Part shown: one piece after another, positions 49,299 through 61,200 of the stretch
Layout: the number at the start of each line of letters is the position of its first letter
How positions within the stretch are numbered: position 1 is the stretch's first letter
Assembly: GCF_016545825.1 (NCBI RefSeq)
Contig: NC_052619.1
Coordinates: forward strand, 33,209,803-33,273,802
Source: Eucalyptus grandis
Lineage: Eukaryota; Streptophyta; Magnoliopsida; Myrtales; Myrtaceae
Length of the DNA: 64,000 bases
Direction of reading: 5' to 3'
Translations under genes and position numbers: made by a program
Notes under the pieces: generated by a model
The model's database searches: none
What the model was told of the DNA's origin: nothing
Seen by the model: the letters and a program-made list of their open reading frames with translations, nothing else

Positions 49299-50040
49299 GG
49301 CGCGTTTGGTTGTGTTTTTTTTTAAAAATTGTTACAGGAACGTAAATGAAAAAAGTATTTGTTCTAACAATTTTGAACAAAATACGCGTTTGGTAAACTT
49401 GTTCTAATAAAAATAAACGAAACACGTTTTGGTAAATTTGGATATTTTTTTATTTCTTTTATTTTTCTATTTTTTTCTTATTTTTCCTTTTTTCTTTTTT
49501 TTCTTTTTCATTTTTTTTTTCTTTTGGCTCTGGTCGCCGTGAGGGCCGAGCTCGCCCAGGGCGGGCGGGCGCGGCCTCGCCTGGCCGGGCGAGCTCGAGG
49601 CCTAGGATCTCGGGCGAGATCGAGCTCGCCCAAGCCGGCGCGAGGTCGGCCTCGCCTTGATCCGGCGAGGCGCGGCCTCGCCGGCCACCGCCGCTGCGAG
49701 GCCGAGGCTCGCCGGCCGCCGGGCGAGCTCGGCCTCGCCGGATCCGGGCGAGATCGAGCTCGCCCCGGGCCGGCGCGAGGCCGACCTCGCCCGGCTTACG
49801 GAGCCTCGGCCTGGCCGGGCGAGGCCGCCGCCCGCCCTCGTCGGCCGGTCGCCATGGCCATGAGGCCGGGCGACCGGCCAAAAGAAAGAAGAACAAAAAA
49901 TAAGAGAAAAAAAGAAAAAAAAAAAGTGTTTCGATTTGTGTTCAAAACAAGAAACACAAAATTTGTGTTTCTTGTTTGTTTCTTTTTTATTCCTAGGAAC
50001 AAAAGAACAAAAAAAAAAATTTTTGTTCTTAAACGAAATA
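49299..50040. mobile_element. GC-core foldback/MITE-like element, copy 1 (degenerate ends)
   Basis: AT-rich outer arms (CGCGTTTGGTAAACTTGTTCT, and runs of A, T and TTTGTTC) surround a striking GC-rich core at about 49530-49875 built of repeated GGCGAG/CTCGCC and GGCCGAGG words. The plan and several words (CGCGTTTG, TAAACTTGTT, CGGTCGCCATGGCC) match the second copy at 52634-53246. The right terminal repeat is not recognisable, so this copy is probably truncated. There is no transposase. It sits about 250 bp upstream of the coilin start. Confidence 0.6.
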
Positions 50041-52633
50041 AGGTGCAGCCATGCAGGGCGAAGCGGCCGGATTCGCGGTTCGAAATCGGTTTCCCTTTTC
50101 TAGTTCTAGCTAGCACAACCGGTTTAGTGGCGTGTCGTCCAGTACAATCATTGGTACCGATTCATTGGTACCGATTTGACAGCCCTTAGGATCTATTAAA
50201 ACAAATATTTTTTTTAAGAACTGACCTATATTTGAAATAATTAATTAATGAAATATATTTTCATTATTGATAAAAATTTATATTTAAATATTTTCGTGGA
50301 TAATGAAAATATTTTTCATCATTTCACTTTTGTAAATGATACACAAAAATTGATTAAAAAATTCCAAGTCATCATCTATTTTTTTTTTTTTTCAAATAAA
50401 TAAAGTCTCAATAGTATTTGATTGCTAATACAATTTAAATGGTAATTATAATCAAACGCTGTACTATGAATTCAAATTTTTAATGTAAAGATCTTTTCCC
50501 CTTTTTTTCATTCATGATTTCGCCTAAATTTAGTGTTCATAATTGATGTGAAGATTCTTATTTTTTGAATGCAATTATTTTATAAACATTCACTTATTAT
50601 ATGATGTATCACTTAGTATATCAATGTTATTTCTTTATTTTGAATTTAGTATGCTTACTCGGAGTCAAGGTTAAAGCCGATGCTTTTCATGGGAGGCAAC
50701 GTAGGAAGAGCATTAAGTAATGGCTCTCTCAATCGAGCTAAATCAATTTATGTAGATCTTTTCAATTGACACTGCGACGACAAATTTCCAACAAATAGAA
50801 AAAAAAAATTTGCGATGGGTTAATTGATGGAATTTCATCTCTCATCGTAAAGACTCGAAGTTCAAGCTTGACTTGAGGCAAGGTATTACATAGCACTAGA
50901 TCTTTATAATGATAAGTTTGGCACCAAGGCCCCCGTGTTTATTGATTAATTGAGTGCTCAATGTTCAAACTTTCGTCAAAATCGAGTTCCAAATGTCAAC
51001 GAAAGAAAATTGAGCTAACTCGTTATTATCCATGCTTTGCATGGGTTTTTATTTTTTGCGAAATATTTTCCTTTCATACTCTGACATGTTCAAATTTATA
51101 TATGAAAATATTTTTAAAAAAAATGCTATGATGTGGAGCTGAGTTAAATTTACTATGCATATGGATTTAGTTATTTTAAATTATATCTGTCTATCAAGTA
51201 ATTGTTGTGTGTAATCAATTTTACAGCATACTGAAAATGTAGTACATAGTTAGATATCAAAATTGATATTAAAATTTTAAATGTTTTCGCTCGCATTTTT
51301 CATTCTTCTTAGTGAATTTCTTAAAATTGCATTTTTGCGGTGGATGTAGGTATTCCCATTACAAGAAAAACTTTAACGTGGGTTTGCCAAAGCTTAACGG
51401 GGGATGATGATCAAGGCCCGGCCCGCAACTGGAATATATTCCCTCCCTTCATTTTGCAGGATATTGTATTTAGTGATGCTTTAGCATCTGCTTGTGTTCC
51501 TATTTAATCTAATATATTGGTAGTTTCGACCAAAAAAAAAAAAACGGGGGATGACGATCCCTTGTCAACTGCTAGGGCCATGCATTGACCAGACCCCCCC
51601 TGCCCCTTCCACATGTGATTTCTCATTTCTCTTTTTTGTATTTTAGATCGAAAGTTAACTCAGCAGACACCAACGCGCATGCAGGCTGTAATTTCATTAT
51701 CCTCAAACTCTCTTTTTTTTTTTATTGTAATAATTTATGTATCTGGCGTTTTGGGGTATTTGTTAAACATCTAAATAAAGGAAATATATTTTCGTCAAAG
51801 TATTTTTTTCTTATGTTAAGCATGGAACTGTCAAAATGGGTCAAAGGCCCATATTCTATCTCATATTTATTGTATTGGGTTATAAATGGGTCACCTCAGA
51901 GGGGGAAATATATGTCAAAAATAGATTGTAAAATGCTAAAGCGAATCGGTCTAAGTAGGTTTGAGATAGACTCGCTTTCAACCCACGTAGTAAATAGGTC
52001 TCAGGCTAAATGGTTACCTGATAAATTTTAAGTTAATTACAAACATGTCATTTTTTTCTTTTCTTTTAATCTAATTCTCCCTTTCTTTTTCCTCTCCCTT
52101 CATGAGCTTACCAATTTAGTGAGGTTGAACCATCGCCAACCTTTGGCCAAGTGGAGCCTCGCTTGAGGCGGCTCGCCTGTAGCCAATCGTCTACTTTCAC
52201 TATGGCTGGTGGTTGAGCAATTAAGAAGATAAAAAAACTAAAGGGGATAATAAAATAATTAAAAATCAATTTTTAATTAAAATGTAATATAATAAAATAC
52301 TATAATCACCTCTAGTCTCTTTGATTTTTTTTTTTTTGTTTTTACATTTTTCGTTTTATTCACTTACATATTCATATTTTGTTATTTTACTTTTTTTAAT
52401 CAGATATGAAATTTTATCCAAGTAACACATAACATGAAAGAGCTTATTGGTTAAATGAGTTGGTATTTATTTTCTTAGTTAGAGTTAAGTATGAAAGAGT
52501 TTTACTAATATAAGTAAGCCGGGGTCAAATTGGGTCTAGGTTGTCGAAATTATATTACATGAAAATGAGGGACCGCTTTTCGGACCCGACTCAACCCTAT
52601 CATTTGACATTTCTACTTAACCATGATCAATAA
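50041..52633. other. Intergenic with small retroposon
   Basis: Mostly AT-rich with no gene recognised. It contains the poly(A)-tailed insertion at 51413-51542. A short GC-richer stretch near 52110-52195 (GCCTCGCTTGAGGCGGCTCG) vaguely resembles the GC-core elements. Confidence 0.45.
51396..51559 (+). mobile_element. Small poly(A)-tailed retroposon with 17-bp target duplications
   Basis: AACGGGGGATGATGATC at 51396-51412 is repeated as AACGGGGGATGACGATC at 51543-51559 (one change). Between them lie 130 bases ending TTGGTAGTTTCGACC plus a run of A. Direct repeats of this length with an A tail are the mark of LINE-machinery retroposition. The body is probably a strongly 5'-truncated LINE, since the TTTCGACC-A(n) end is common in plant LINEs; a SINE is possible. 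Confidence 0.75.
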
Positions 52634-53246
52634 GGGCGTGTTTGATAACATTTCTATTTAAAAATTGTTCTAGGGAACGAGAAATAGAAAAAAAAAAGTG
52701 TTTCTATTCCGAGAATAATTTTTGAATAAAAAAAACGCGTTTGTTAAACTTGTTTTGGGAATAAAAAATGAACAAACACGTTTGATAAATTAGTGTTCTT
52801 TTAATTTTTAAATATTTTTATTTTATTTTTCTTTTTTTCTCTTTTTTTTCTTTTTTTCTTCTCAAGCCGGTGAGCCTTGCCGGTGGCTAGGCGAGCTCAG
52901 CTCGCCGGATCTGGGCAAGCCCGAGCTTGCCCGGCTAAGGCAAGGCCGAGCCTCGCCAGGCCGGCGACGTTTGGCCTCGTCGGGGACTTTGACGATTGAT
53001 CGCCGGCCATGGCCGAAGTCGGCGACCGGCCAAAGAAAAAAAAAAAAAGAAAAAAAGAGAAGAAAAATAAAAAACATGTTTTTTTGTTTCTCGTTTCTAT
53101 TTCAAATGTGTTCGAGAAAAAAAAAAAATAGATTTGGAACAAAAACGCAAATAAACGCGTTTTTGTTTTTTTTTTTATTCCCCAAAACAAAAAAAGACAG
53201 AAATTTTATTCATAAATGGAAACAAAGAACATTGACAAACAGGCCC
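52634..53246. mobile_element. GC-core foldback/MITE-like element, copy 2 with terminal inverted repeats
   Basis: The left end reads GGGCGTGTTTGATAACATT; the right end reverse-complements to GGGCCTGTTTGTCAATGTT, so about 19-bp imperfect terminal repeats are present. Flanking triplets are TAA at left and AAA at right, close to the TWA targets of Harbinger-type elements. The arms are AT-rich with long A/T runs. The core (52861-53035) is GC-rich, with GGCGAGCTCAGCTCGCC-like palindromes. There is no coding potential. It lies immediately upstream of the O-fucosyltransferase-like gene. Confidence 0.7.
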
Positions 53247-53483
53247 AAAAAGTGCAAATCAAAATTATTTTTCACAAGACCTTTTTTTTCCTTCTTTCGT
53301 CCCGCTTACAATTTCGCCTTTCGGGGCGCAAATCGACAAGAGCTGGACCCGCTAAATTGCGCTTTTAGTCTCTCTCTCTCTCACTCGTCACGTGGACTCT
53401 GCACAAGCCTCGCTCCTCCAACTCCCGACAAAACCGCCCCCCCCCGATCACATCGCCGATCGGCCGCACGCCAACCGCCGAAG

Positions 53484-56400
53484 ATGTCCTTCAGCCCGAA
53501 GCGCCACATGGCGGAGCTCCGGCACTCGAGCTCCCTCGGCAGCCGTGCCGTCTCCTCCCCGATGAAGCGCGACGGCGGCGACTCCTCCCCGCTCGTCCCC
53601 GACTCCCGCCCCCTCGTCGACGACGACGACGACGGCGGCGGCGGCGGCCGCCATTCCTCCCGGGACCGCGACCGCGACCGCCCGCTCTTGTCGCACCTCC
53701 CCCACTCCCTCTGCCCGCCGCACTTCTCCGACGACCCTAGGGTTCCCCCGCACGGCTCCAGGATCTCGATCTTCCTGCTCCTCCTCGTCGCCCTCGTCGG
53801 GCTGATCTCGATCTTCTCCATCGTGCATCGCCTGGTGAGTGGATTTCATCGCCTTCGCTACCTCTTAAACTGCTGAGTCGCTAGTGCTCATGTAAGCAAA
53901 CGCTGGATTTGGTGGCCGATCGCGATCGGAGGTCGTGAAATGAACCGATCTTTCTGAAGAACTGGATAATGCTGCTGAATGTTGCTCTTGTGTCTTTACA
54001 TTGCGAAGAATACGGAAGAGCTGTGACTCTGCGCCTAGGTTTTGGGTGGCTTTGGCGTCCGGGCTTCATTTTTGCAATAAGTCTTTTTAGTTGAAATACC
54101 TTGTTCATGTGCACTTCTGTAGATTGGCAATGTAAGTCCTAACCGAAAGATTTCTCGAGGCCTCAGGTGTATGAGATCACACTGTGGTTCTTCATGGTAG
54201 TTTGTTTATAACATCTGTCTAAGTCAATGCGTACTTCCAGAATTGAAGGCCGCATGTAGTTGTCAGCTGCAGTCGTAGATGATTCTTATACCAACACTGT
54301 ACTAATTTCCTCCTTTAACACCTCGCAGAATGCCCCATACCTGTGCCGGAAAGATGGCATTGTTCTTCGTTGCCCTCATGTAAGTTGTTGGAGGATCTTG
54401 TTTGAGCTTTCTCCACTTCCGCTGGCTCTATGTGCTGTGACAATGGCTGTTGCTAAATAATCTGCTTTCTCGTGTTAGGTCAAGGAGTCTCCTTCGCTTT
54501 GGGAAAATCCATCCTCTGCAACCACATCGTGGAAGCCCTGTGCTGAGCGTCGCGATGATGGAATATCGGGTATGTAGCCTACTAAGCCTAGGCTTTTATC
54601 GATGCTTCATCACTCTTTGTATATGAATTTATGTCATTATTACTCATTTGTCTTTTCATGTCTATAACCAAAGAAAAATTGACAAAAGTTGTAGTTTAAA
54701 AAGAATTAAAGAAACTGGTTTAGCTATTCTCGAAACAAATGTTAGTAAGCATGGATGTCTATTAATTAGGGATATCTGGAAAAACAATACTCCCTCTGTG
54801 GCCGTTTAGATGGTTCCTGATCTGGAAAGATCAGCTTGATTGCCTTTTTTGCATCTGAAAACTCATCTGTTTTGCTTTGTCATGTTTGTGCGGGATGTTA
54901 TTTCTCTCCTTCACAGTTTTGAGATCTCTAACTGACTTATGGGGAAGTTCCTTCCCAAGAGCCAGCTATGATGTATAAGAACATCCAGTTATAGCGATGT
55001 CATTAGGTCATTAGATGCACCTTGTAGGTAGGTGATGAAGAATGTTTCATACAATTGCCGTGGACAGAAGCTACACTTACAAAGTGATAATTGTCTTGAA
55101 AGCTTTTAAGTTTAATTCTGTGTGTGAATGGAATGATCGTGCCATTTAAAAATATTCCAGCACTTTTTAGCATCATAAAGTGATGCAGAATTCTTTCCTT
55201 TTATATTCTGTGCAGATGTTCCTTCTGAGAATGAAACAAATGGCTACATATTCATCCATGCCGAGGGTGGTTTAAATCAACAAAGAATCGCGGTATATTT
55301 TTTCTCCATCAATTTCTTAATCTGACTGAGATAACTCAGCTTGTTGGCATATTTTCCATAATTATCCATGCCTCTGCACCAAGTGTATGTTTCAGGCAAT
55401 ACTTTTCACTCAGGAAAATAGATTCATGGCTCTTTGCTTGTGAATGTTTTTGCTGATATGCAATTGTAGTAAATCCTTATGTTCATTGTACTTTGCATTA
55501 TTTAGGTCTGAACAAGGTTTTAGGTTTTGGCATATTTGCTAGTTGAGTGCATAAACCAAGTTTTTGCTCCACAAAGTTGGTGACGGTTGTGAAGCTCTCA
55601 TTTGAAGGAATCGCCTCCTAAGTGAAATTTAGTGGTCTCTGAGGTTCAGTATGCTTAGGATCTGCTTAGAAGATATTTCAGCTTTATATACTTTATCTCT
55701 TGTTTTGAATTTCAAAGTAGAATCATTTTAGAGGAGTGGAACTTGCACATGGAACAATAAGATGACCGATTGGTAGTTACCACTCACTTGTTCTACTTTT
55801 CCTGTTAAGGAAAACTGAAAATAGATTCAGGTGACGCCAGCATATTGTCACCCTCATGGGTTTGATCTATTTTGTGTAGAAGGAAAGGCCAAGTCGTTAT
55901 TAAGACACTTTAAATACTTCATACTTTTCCTTATGCTTTTCCTTAAGCTTTGAATAGATGCTTTGATGGACCGTTCTTTCATAGATTTTCAAATGTTTGC
56001 AGTATTATGTTGATATCGACCCAGATAAATTTGGATTTCTTGCTTTACATGTTAATACTACTAGGACACTCATAATCCTCCTTAGTTGTTTCCTTCTTCT
56101 ATTGGGGATCCTTTTGTCACAAATGCCTATTGTAAAGCACAAGGCATAAGAATCTATGCAGAAAGAATCTATAAATGGTGCCCCTGTACTTTGTGGAAAA
56201 GTTGAATAGACGTTTTGGGCTTCTTGATTGCCACAGTTCCCATTGAGTTTTGACCTACTATTCAGTGCTTGTTGGCATAGCATTCAGCATTGAGAATTCG
56301 CATTGTTTAGACAAATATTCACTAGGAAAAAGATTACATTTGTTTGATGTGCTGTTTATCATTGCTCATCAAGGATATACTGGATGTTAATTTAATCTCT

Positions 56401-59400
56401 TGATCTAGATCTGACTTAATGCGAATTTACTCATATTTCTATATGCAGATATGCAATGCTGTTGCTGTTGCTAAAATTTTGAATGCTACTCTTATTTTAC
56501 CAGTATTAAAGCAGGATCAGATCTGGAAAGATCAAACGTAAGATGTCTGGACTATGCACTCATATCTTCTCCTCTTTCACCTTTTCCTGTTCTTCTTATT
56601 AAACTAAACTGCAACAACTTTGCTGCATGACAAGGTTTGGTTTAGGCTTTTCTGATACGACATGGAGCTCATCATTTAGGGGAAGTCATTGAATTATTCT
56701 ATGCATTGTCTCCAACCGACTTTCGAAATTGTTTCTACACAATAGCATTTCTCTAGTCATCTAGTTAATCTAAGTTACTGTATGTTATTGGCCTGCCTCC
56801 AGGCTTTGGCTCTACTAGGAAATCTTTTCCAGATAAAGCTTCAGATAGTTGATCAGTGGACATGGTTTGACTCCCCCAATGTAGAGTTATCCGTATATTT
56901 TCTTAGTCATGCATCATTGACCAGTTACATCATTAGTCAATTGCATATTGTTAGATAGGATGACATCTTGTGAAGAAATTTGAATGACAACAAAGAAGAT
57001 GAAGTTATGGAGGAACTTTTATTTGCTTTTAATTGGTATCTTGGAGCTTCTTGCATGCTTTTCAATTGATCTTCCTGTATCCATGCAGGAAATTTGAGGA
57101 TATTTTTGATGTGGATCATTTCATTGATTATCTGAAAGATGATGTTCGGATTGTGCGCGATATCCCTGAGTGGTTTACTGATAAGTCAGAGCTGTTTACA
57201 AGCATCAGGTCTGATGAGACTATGTTTTGCTGCTTCCAAATCATTCCTGCCAATTACAACTTGCTTTTCACTAATTCAAAGAAGTATTGCCAAGAAATAG
57301 GCTTTGCTAAATATCAAGTAGACTTTTAGGGGTCAAAAGAACGAAATGCCTAGCTGATATTGTCTTGGTGAAGAAAGCATATCGTATATAGGTGATAAAA
57401 ATTGTATGTGAAGGTGCATGTTGGTTGCTTTTTGTCTACAGGACATGGACGCAAGGACATACACATTGCACATAGGGAGACTACTTTGTGGTTGTTTCTA
57501 GATTTCATTGTAAAAAAGGTTGCTTTTGTTGCAAAGTTGGCAGTTGACTGATCATAGATTCTGAAAATTATGCCTTTGGTTTTTTTCCCCAGTTTGCTAA
57601 GCAAGTCAATAAAAATGTGGCTGTGTAGTATTTTATACTGCTATGAATGCATGTGCTGACTCTTTTTATTTAGTCTTACAGTTGTTAAGTACTTGATTAG
57701 CATAGTTTATGATGTGAATAGAGTGGTAGTCCATCAGCATGTCCTTCCTTAATTTGGATATCAGTTTATGAGGAAGAAGTAAGTGCTATATCATTTTGGT
57801 TTTCCTCTGGCTGATGGTTTCTGAGACCATATATTTTGATGTAATGAATAGTACTAGATAGAATGTATTGGTAATGAGATGAAAATTATTGATGGCCATA
57901 TCAAGCATGTTGGACACTGATTGATTTATCCTTTGGAGAACACATTACTTTATAAACCAAAACAATGAAAAGCCGTCTTATGGAAAGTTGTGAATCATTG
58001 AGTTAAATAGAGCATATCTGTGGCCTGTTTCTGGCAATACCAATGAAAAGCTGTGTTTTTCAACTTGTGTTCAATTTGCAAGTATTATGACATGGTTGAT
58101 GGTTTACTTTGAGTTGCATCTGGCATTAATGTCTTGAATATTTGTTTGTCTCGTAGACGGACTGTGAAGAATATTCCAAAATATGCACCTGCACAATTTT
58201 ACATTGACAATGTTCTACCTCGCATCAAGGAGAAAAAGATAATGGCGCTTAAACCTTTTGTCGATCGTCTTGGGTAAGTGAGTCATTTATATTTATATAA
58301 ATTGAATTTCTCTCACCCTGAGGTCCTTATGCAAAGGTTAAGTCCTTTCTTATCATTGATCCCTTCTTGATTAGGTATGATAATGTTCCCCAAGAAATCA
58401 ACAGACTTAGGTGCAGGGTGAATTACCATGCTCTGAAATTTCTACCTGAAATTGAAGAAATGTCGAATTCACTGGCATCAAGGATGAGAAACCGCACTGG
58501 CAGTCAGAGTCCTTACATGTATGCAACTGCATCCCCTAATGGCTGTTAAATCATTTAATTGTGTTCTAATACCTCTTGGACCTGACTGTTTTTTGAAACA
58601 GGGCGCTTCATCTTAGGTTTGAGAAAGGGATGGTTGGTTTATCTTTTTGCGATTTTGTGGGGACAAGGGAGGAGAAAGCTAAAATGGCTGAATACAGAAA
58701 AAAAGAATGGCCTCGGCGGTATAAAGTGAGTTAGGGGGAAAAAGTTTTGGCTCTTTATGTTAAATGGAAATTAAAAGAAACGTGCACTCCATCACTTTGT
58801 TGGGTTGCTTTTGCCTGCAGAATGGTTCTCATCTATGGCAGCTGGCCCTGCAGAAGAGGAAGGAAGGCCGATGTCCTCTTGAGCCAGGGGAAGTTGCTGT
58901 GATTCTGCGAGCAATGGGTTATCCCAAGGAAACTCAAATTTATGTTGCCTCTGGGCAGGTGTATGGTGGTCAGAATCGATTGGCACCGCTGAGGAACATG
59001 TTCCCCAATCTGGTGAGACCTTTATTTGTTCGTACTGTACCATTTAGATTCTCTAATTAAGCTGGTGAGCAGCCAGGAAAATTAGATAGTATTTCGTTTT
59101 GACTTTCTAGTTTCTATTAAATCTTGCAAGGAGTCACGTTAATCTTCTTTCCAGCATGAATATTATTCCCTGTTTATCATTCTATTATTTTGTTGTCTTC
59201 TGGTGTAGTTGCAATTTAGCTATTGAATACTGCTATTTTGGTTTTGGCACATCCAGATTAAGTTATTACATATATTATAAAGGTAGACAGAGGCCCGAGG
59301 GCTGGAAATGCCTCCTTTTGCAGTATGCCCAAGAATACTTAAGTAGTAGTGGATGATATTGTGGCTTCAAATTGAGCATAGGCTATGAGTGGCAAGGGGT

Positions 59401-60173
59401 TAACAATCAAAGAATATTTATTTCTTATGCAGTTTCTTCGATGGTTGCTTCCTTTTGTCACTTATTTGGACTATCAAGCAAAACCTTTTTGCATGTCATT
59501 GTTTCTAGAAAATGCAAGTACAATCTTATGCATACTGAAATGTATGAAAGTTGCAAGGACGATCAGATGAGAGTATAGTGTTTTCGATTTGGAATTGTCT
59601 TTTTATCTCTGATAGAAAAAGGCAACATCTGAATCTCTCCGACGTTTCATGGAAGATTCGTTTAAGATTGCCATTGGGGCTCTTTGCTTGGTAATATTTA
59701 TATCTTATCCATGCTGAGATGCACACCAAGAAGCTTCAAAAGTCTATAATGAGCATGTATAAGCATCAAGTCTGGTACTTTGAAACCCTCACTTATATCA
59801 AAATAAATTACAGGTGACAAAGGAGGAGCTGGCGAAGAAGGAGGAGCTTGATGGTTTTAGAAAGCATGTGACAAGTTTGGCAGCCCTTGATTTTCTGGTA
59901 TGCATGAAGTCCGATGTTTTTGTGATGACCCATGGAGGCAATTTTGCTAAATTGATAATTGGGGCACGGAGGTACATGGGCCACCGGCTTAAATCAATAA
60001 AACCTGATAAGGGCCTCATGTCTAAATCTTTTGGCGATCCCTACATGGGTTGGGCGACATTTGTTGAGGATGTTGTTGTAACCCACCAGACAAGGACTGG
60101 ATTGCCTGAGGAGACATTTCCTAACTACGATATATGGGAGAATCCTCTGACTCCTTGCATGTGTAAGGCTTAA
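53484..60173 (+). CDS. Plant O-fucosyltransferase-like glycosyltransferase, 11 coding exons
   Basis: The model is join(53484..53834, 54329..54379, 54479..54569, 55216..55292, 56449..56537, 57089..57208, 58157..58273, 58375..58518, 58602..58725, 58821..59012, 59814..60173), 571 residues, phases consistent. An in-frame ATG at 53508 (MAELRHSSSLGSR) is an alternative start. The N-terminal cytosolic part is Ser/Asp/Arg-rich, with one membrane anchor at about residues 94-114 (ISIFLLLLVALVGLISIFSI), giving a type II Golgi topology. The lumenal O-FucT domain (PF10250/DUF246) shows IHAEGGLNQQRIAICNAVAV, MALHLRFEKGMVGLSFCDF, IYVASGQVYGGQNRL and FVMTHGGNFAKLIIGARR, the expected nucleotide-sugar-binding order. 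Arabidopsis has dozens of paralogues, some acting in cell-wall and pectin synthesis; the acceptor here is unknown. The protein appears intact. No specific paralogue name is claimed. Confidence 0.92.
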
Positions 60174-61169
60174 AACAAGTCAGAATCTTCTTGTGATCTA
60201 GCCTGGCAGAGCGTTCTTTTTAGGTGTGCACTAAAAACGGGACGGAAAACTCCATTCACCGTGCAAGATGTGAAGAGATTGTGCCATGAGTCCGACACGT
60301 TTGTGAGTTGGCGAAAAAGGCTGCGTCTTGGATTTGAGTTCATTTGTTCGAGTAACTGACCTGCAGCACTCGGGTCTCCACATTATTGCTGAGGGTCTCG
60401 TACATCACGGCCTTTGCTCATGACGTGGTGCAGAGACCCTGTATCAGCAATCGAATGGTTTTAAAGTTTTAGCATTTCCGTTCTAGCTTAGCGGATCGTG
60501 TGAGGTGATCTCCTGTAAAGCAACTTTGAGATAAGCAAGAGAGCAATTTTTTGGTTTTTTAGTTTTTTTTTGTGTTGACAGAACAAGGCTGACCGTGCCA
60601 ATGATGTAGGATGAGCTCGACGGCAGGTCCCTGCTCATTCTTTCGTTCGGACTTGGGAATCAATCGACTGATTGAGGACTCATGAGGTTACTGACACTCG
60701 TTATAGTAATGAAATACACACTCTCTCTCTCTCTTAAATAGATAGTTAAACCCGATGTGTTGCGCGTATTAAGTTGGTGTTAGAAACGGTAAAGGGTTTA
60801 TCTTATTGGTTGACGTTGGAAGCAACTTATCTGTGGTAACCAGCGACATGACTTCGAAAGATCAGTAATACCAGGTCCCTGAAAAAGCTACAGGCCGCAA
60901 TGTAAAAGTGCATCCATCACAAAAAGTGATGCCTCCCAAGAAATAAAACAGCAGAAAATCGCAATTAATTATATAAAGAGAAATCGCCTTCCATTTTTGC
61001 TGGGAGAAGTCTTTGTATTTCAGTTTTAATAATGAGAGCTCTTTCTAAAATCAAGTAGATTCCTATTATAACTTCATTATGCTTGAAAATCGTATTTTCA
61101 AAGTAAATTAAACGGGGGACACTGAATAAAATAACTTATTTTCCATAGTCTCCTTTGTTCTCTCTCTCT

Positions 61170-61200
<31 letters not shown>

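Noticed and set aside
49524..50189. 221-codon Arg/Ala/Gly-rich frame in the GC-core element
   Set aside because: The frame is open only because the repeat core lacks AT bases; both strands give similar low-complexity frames, and the element is non-coding by structure.
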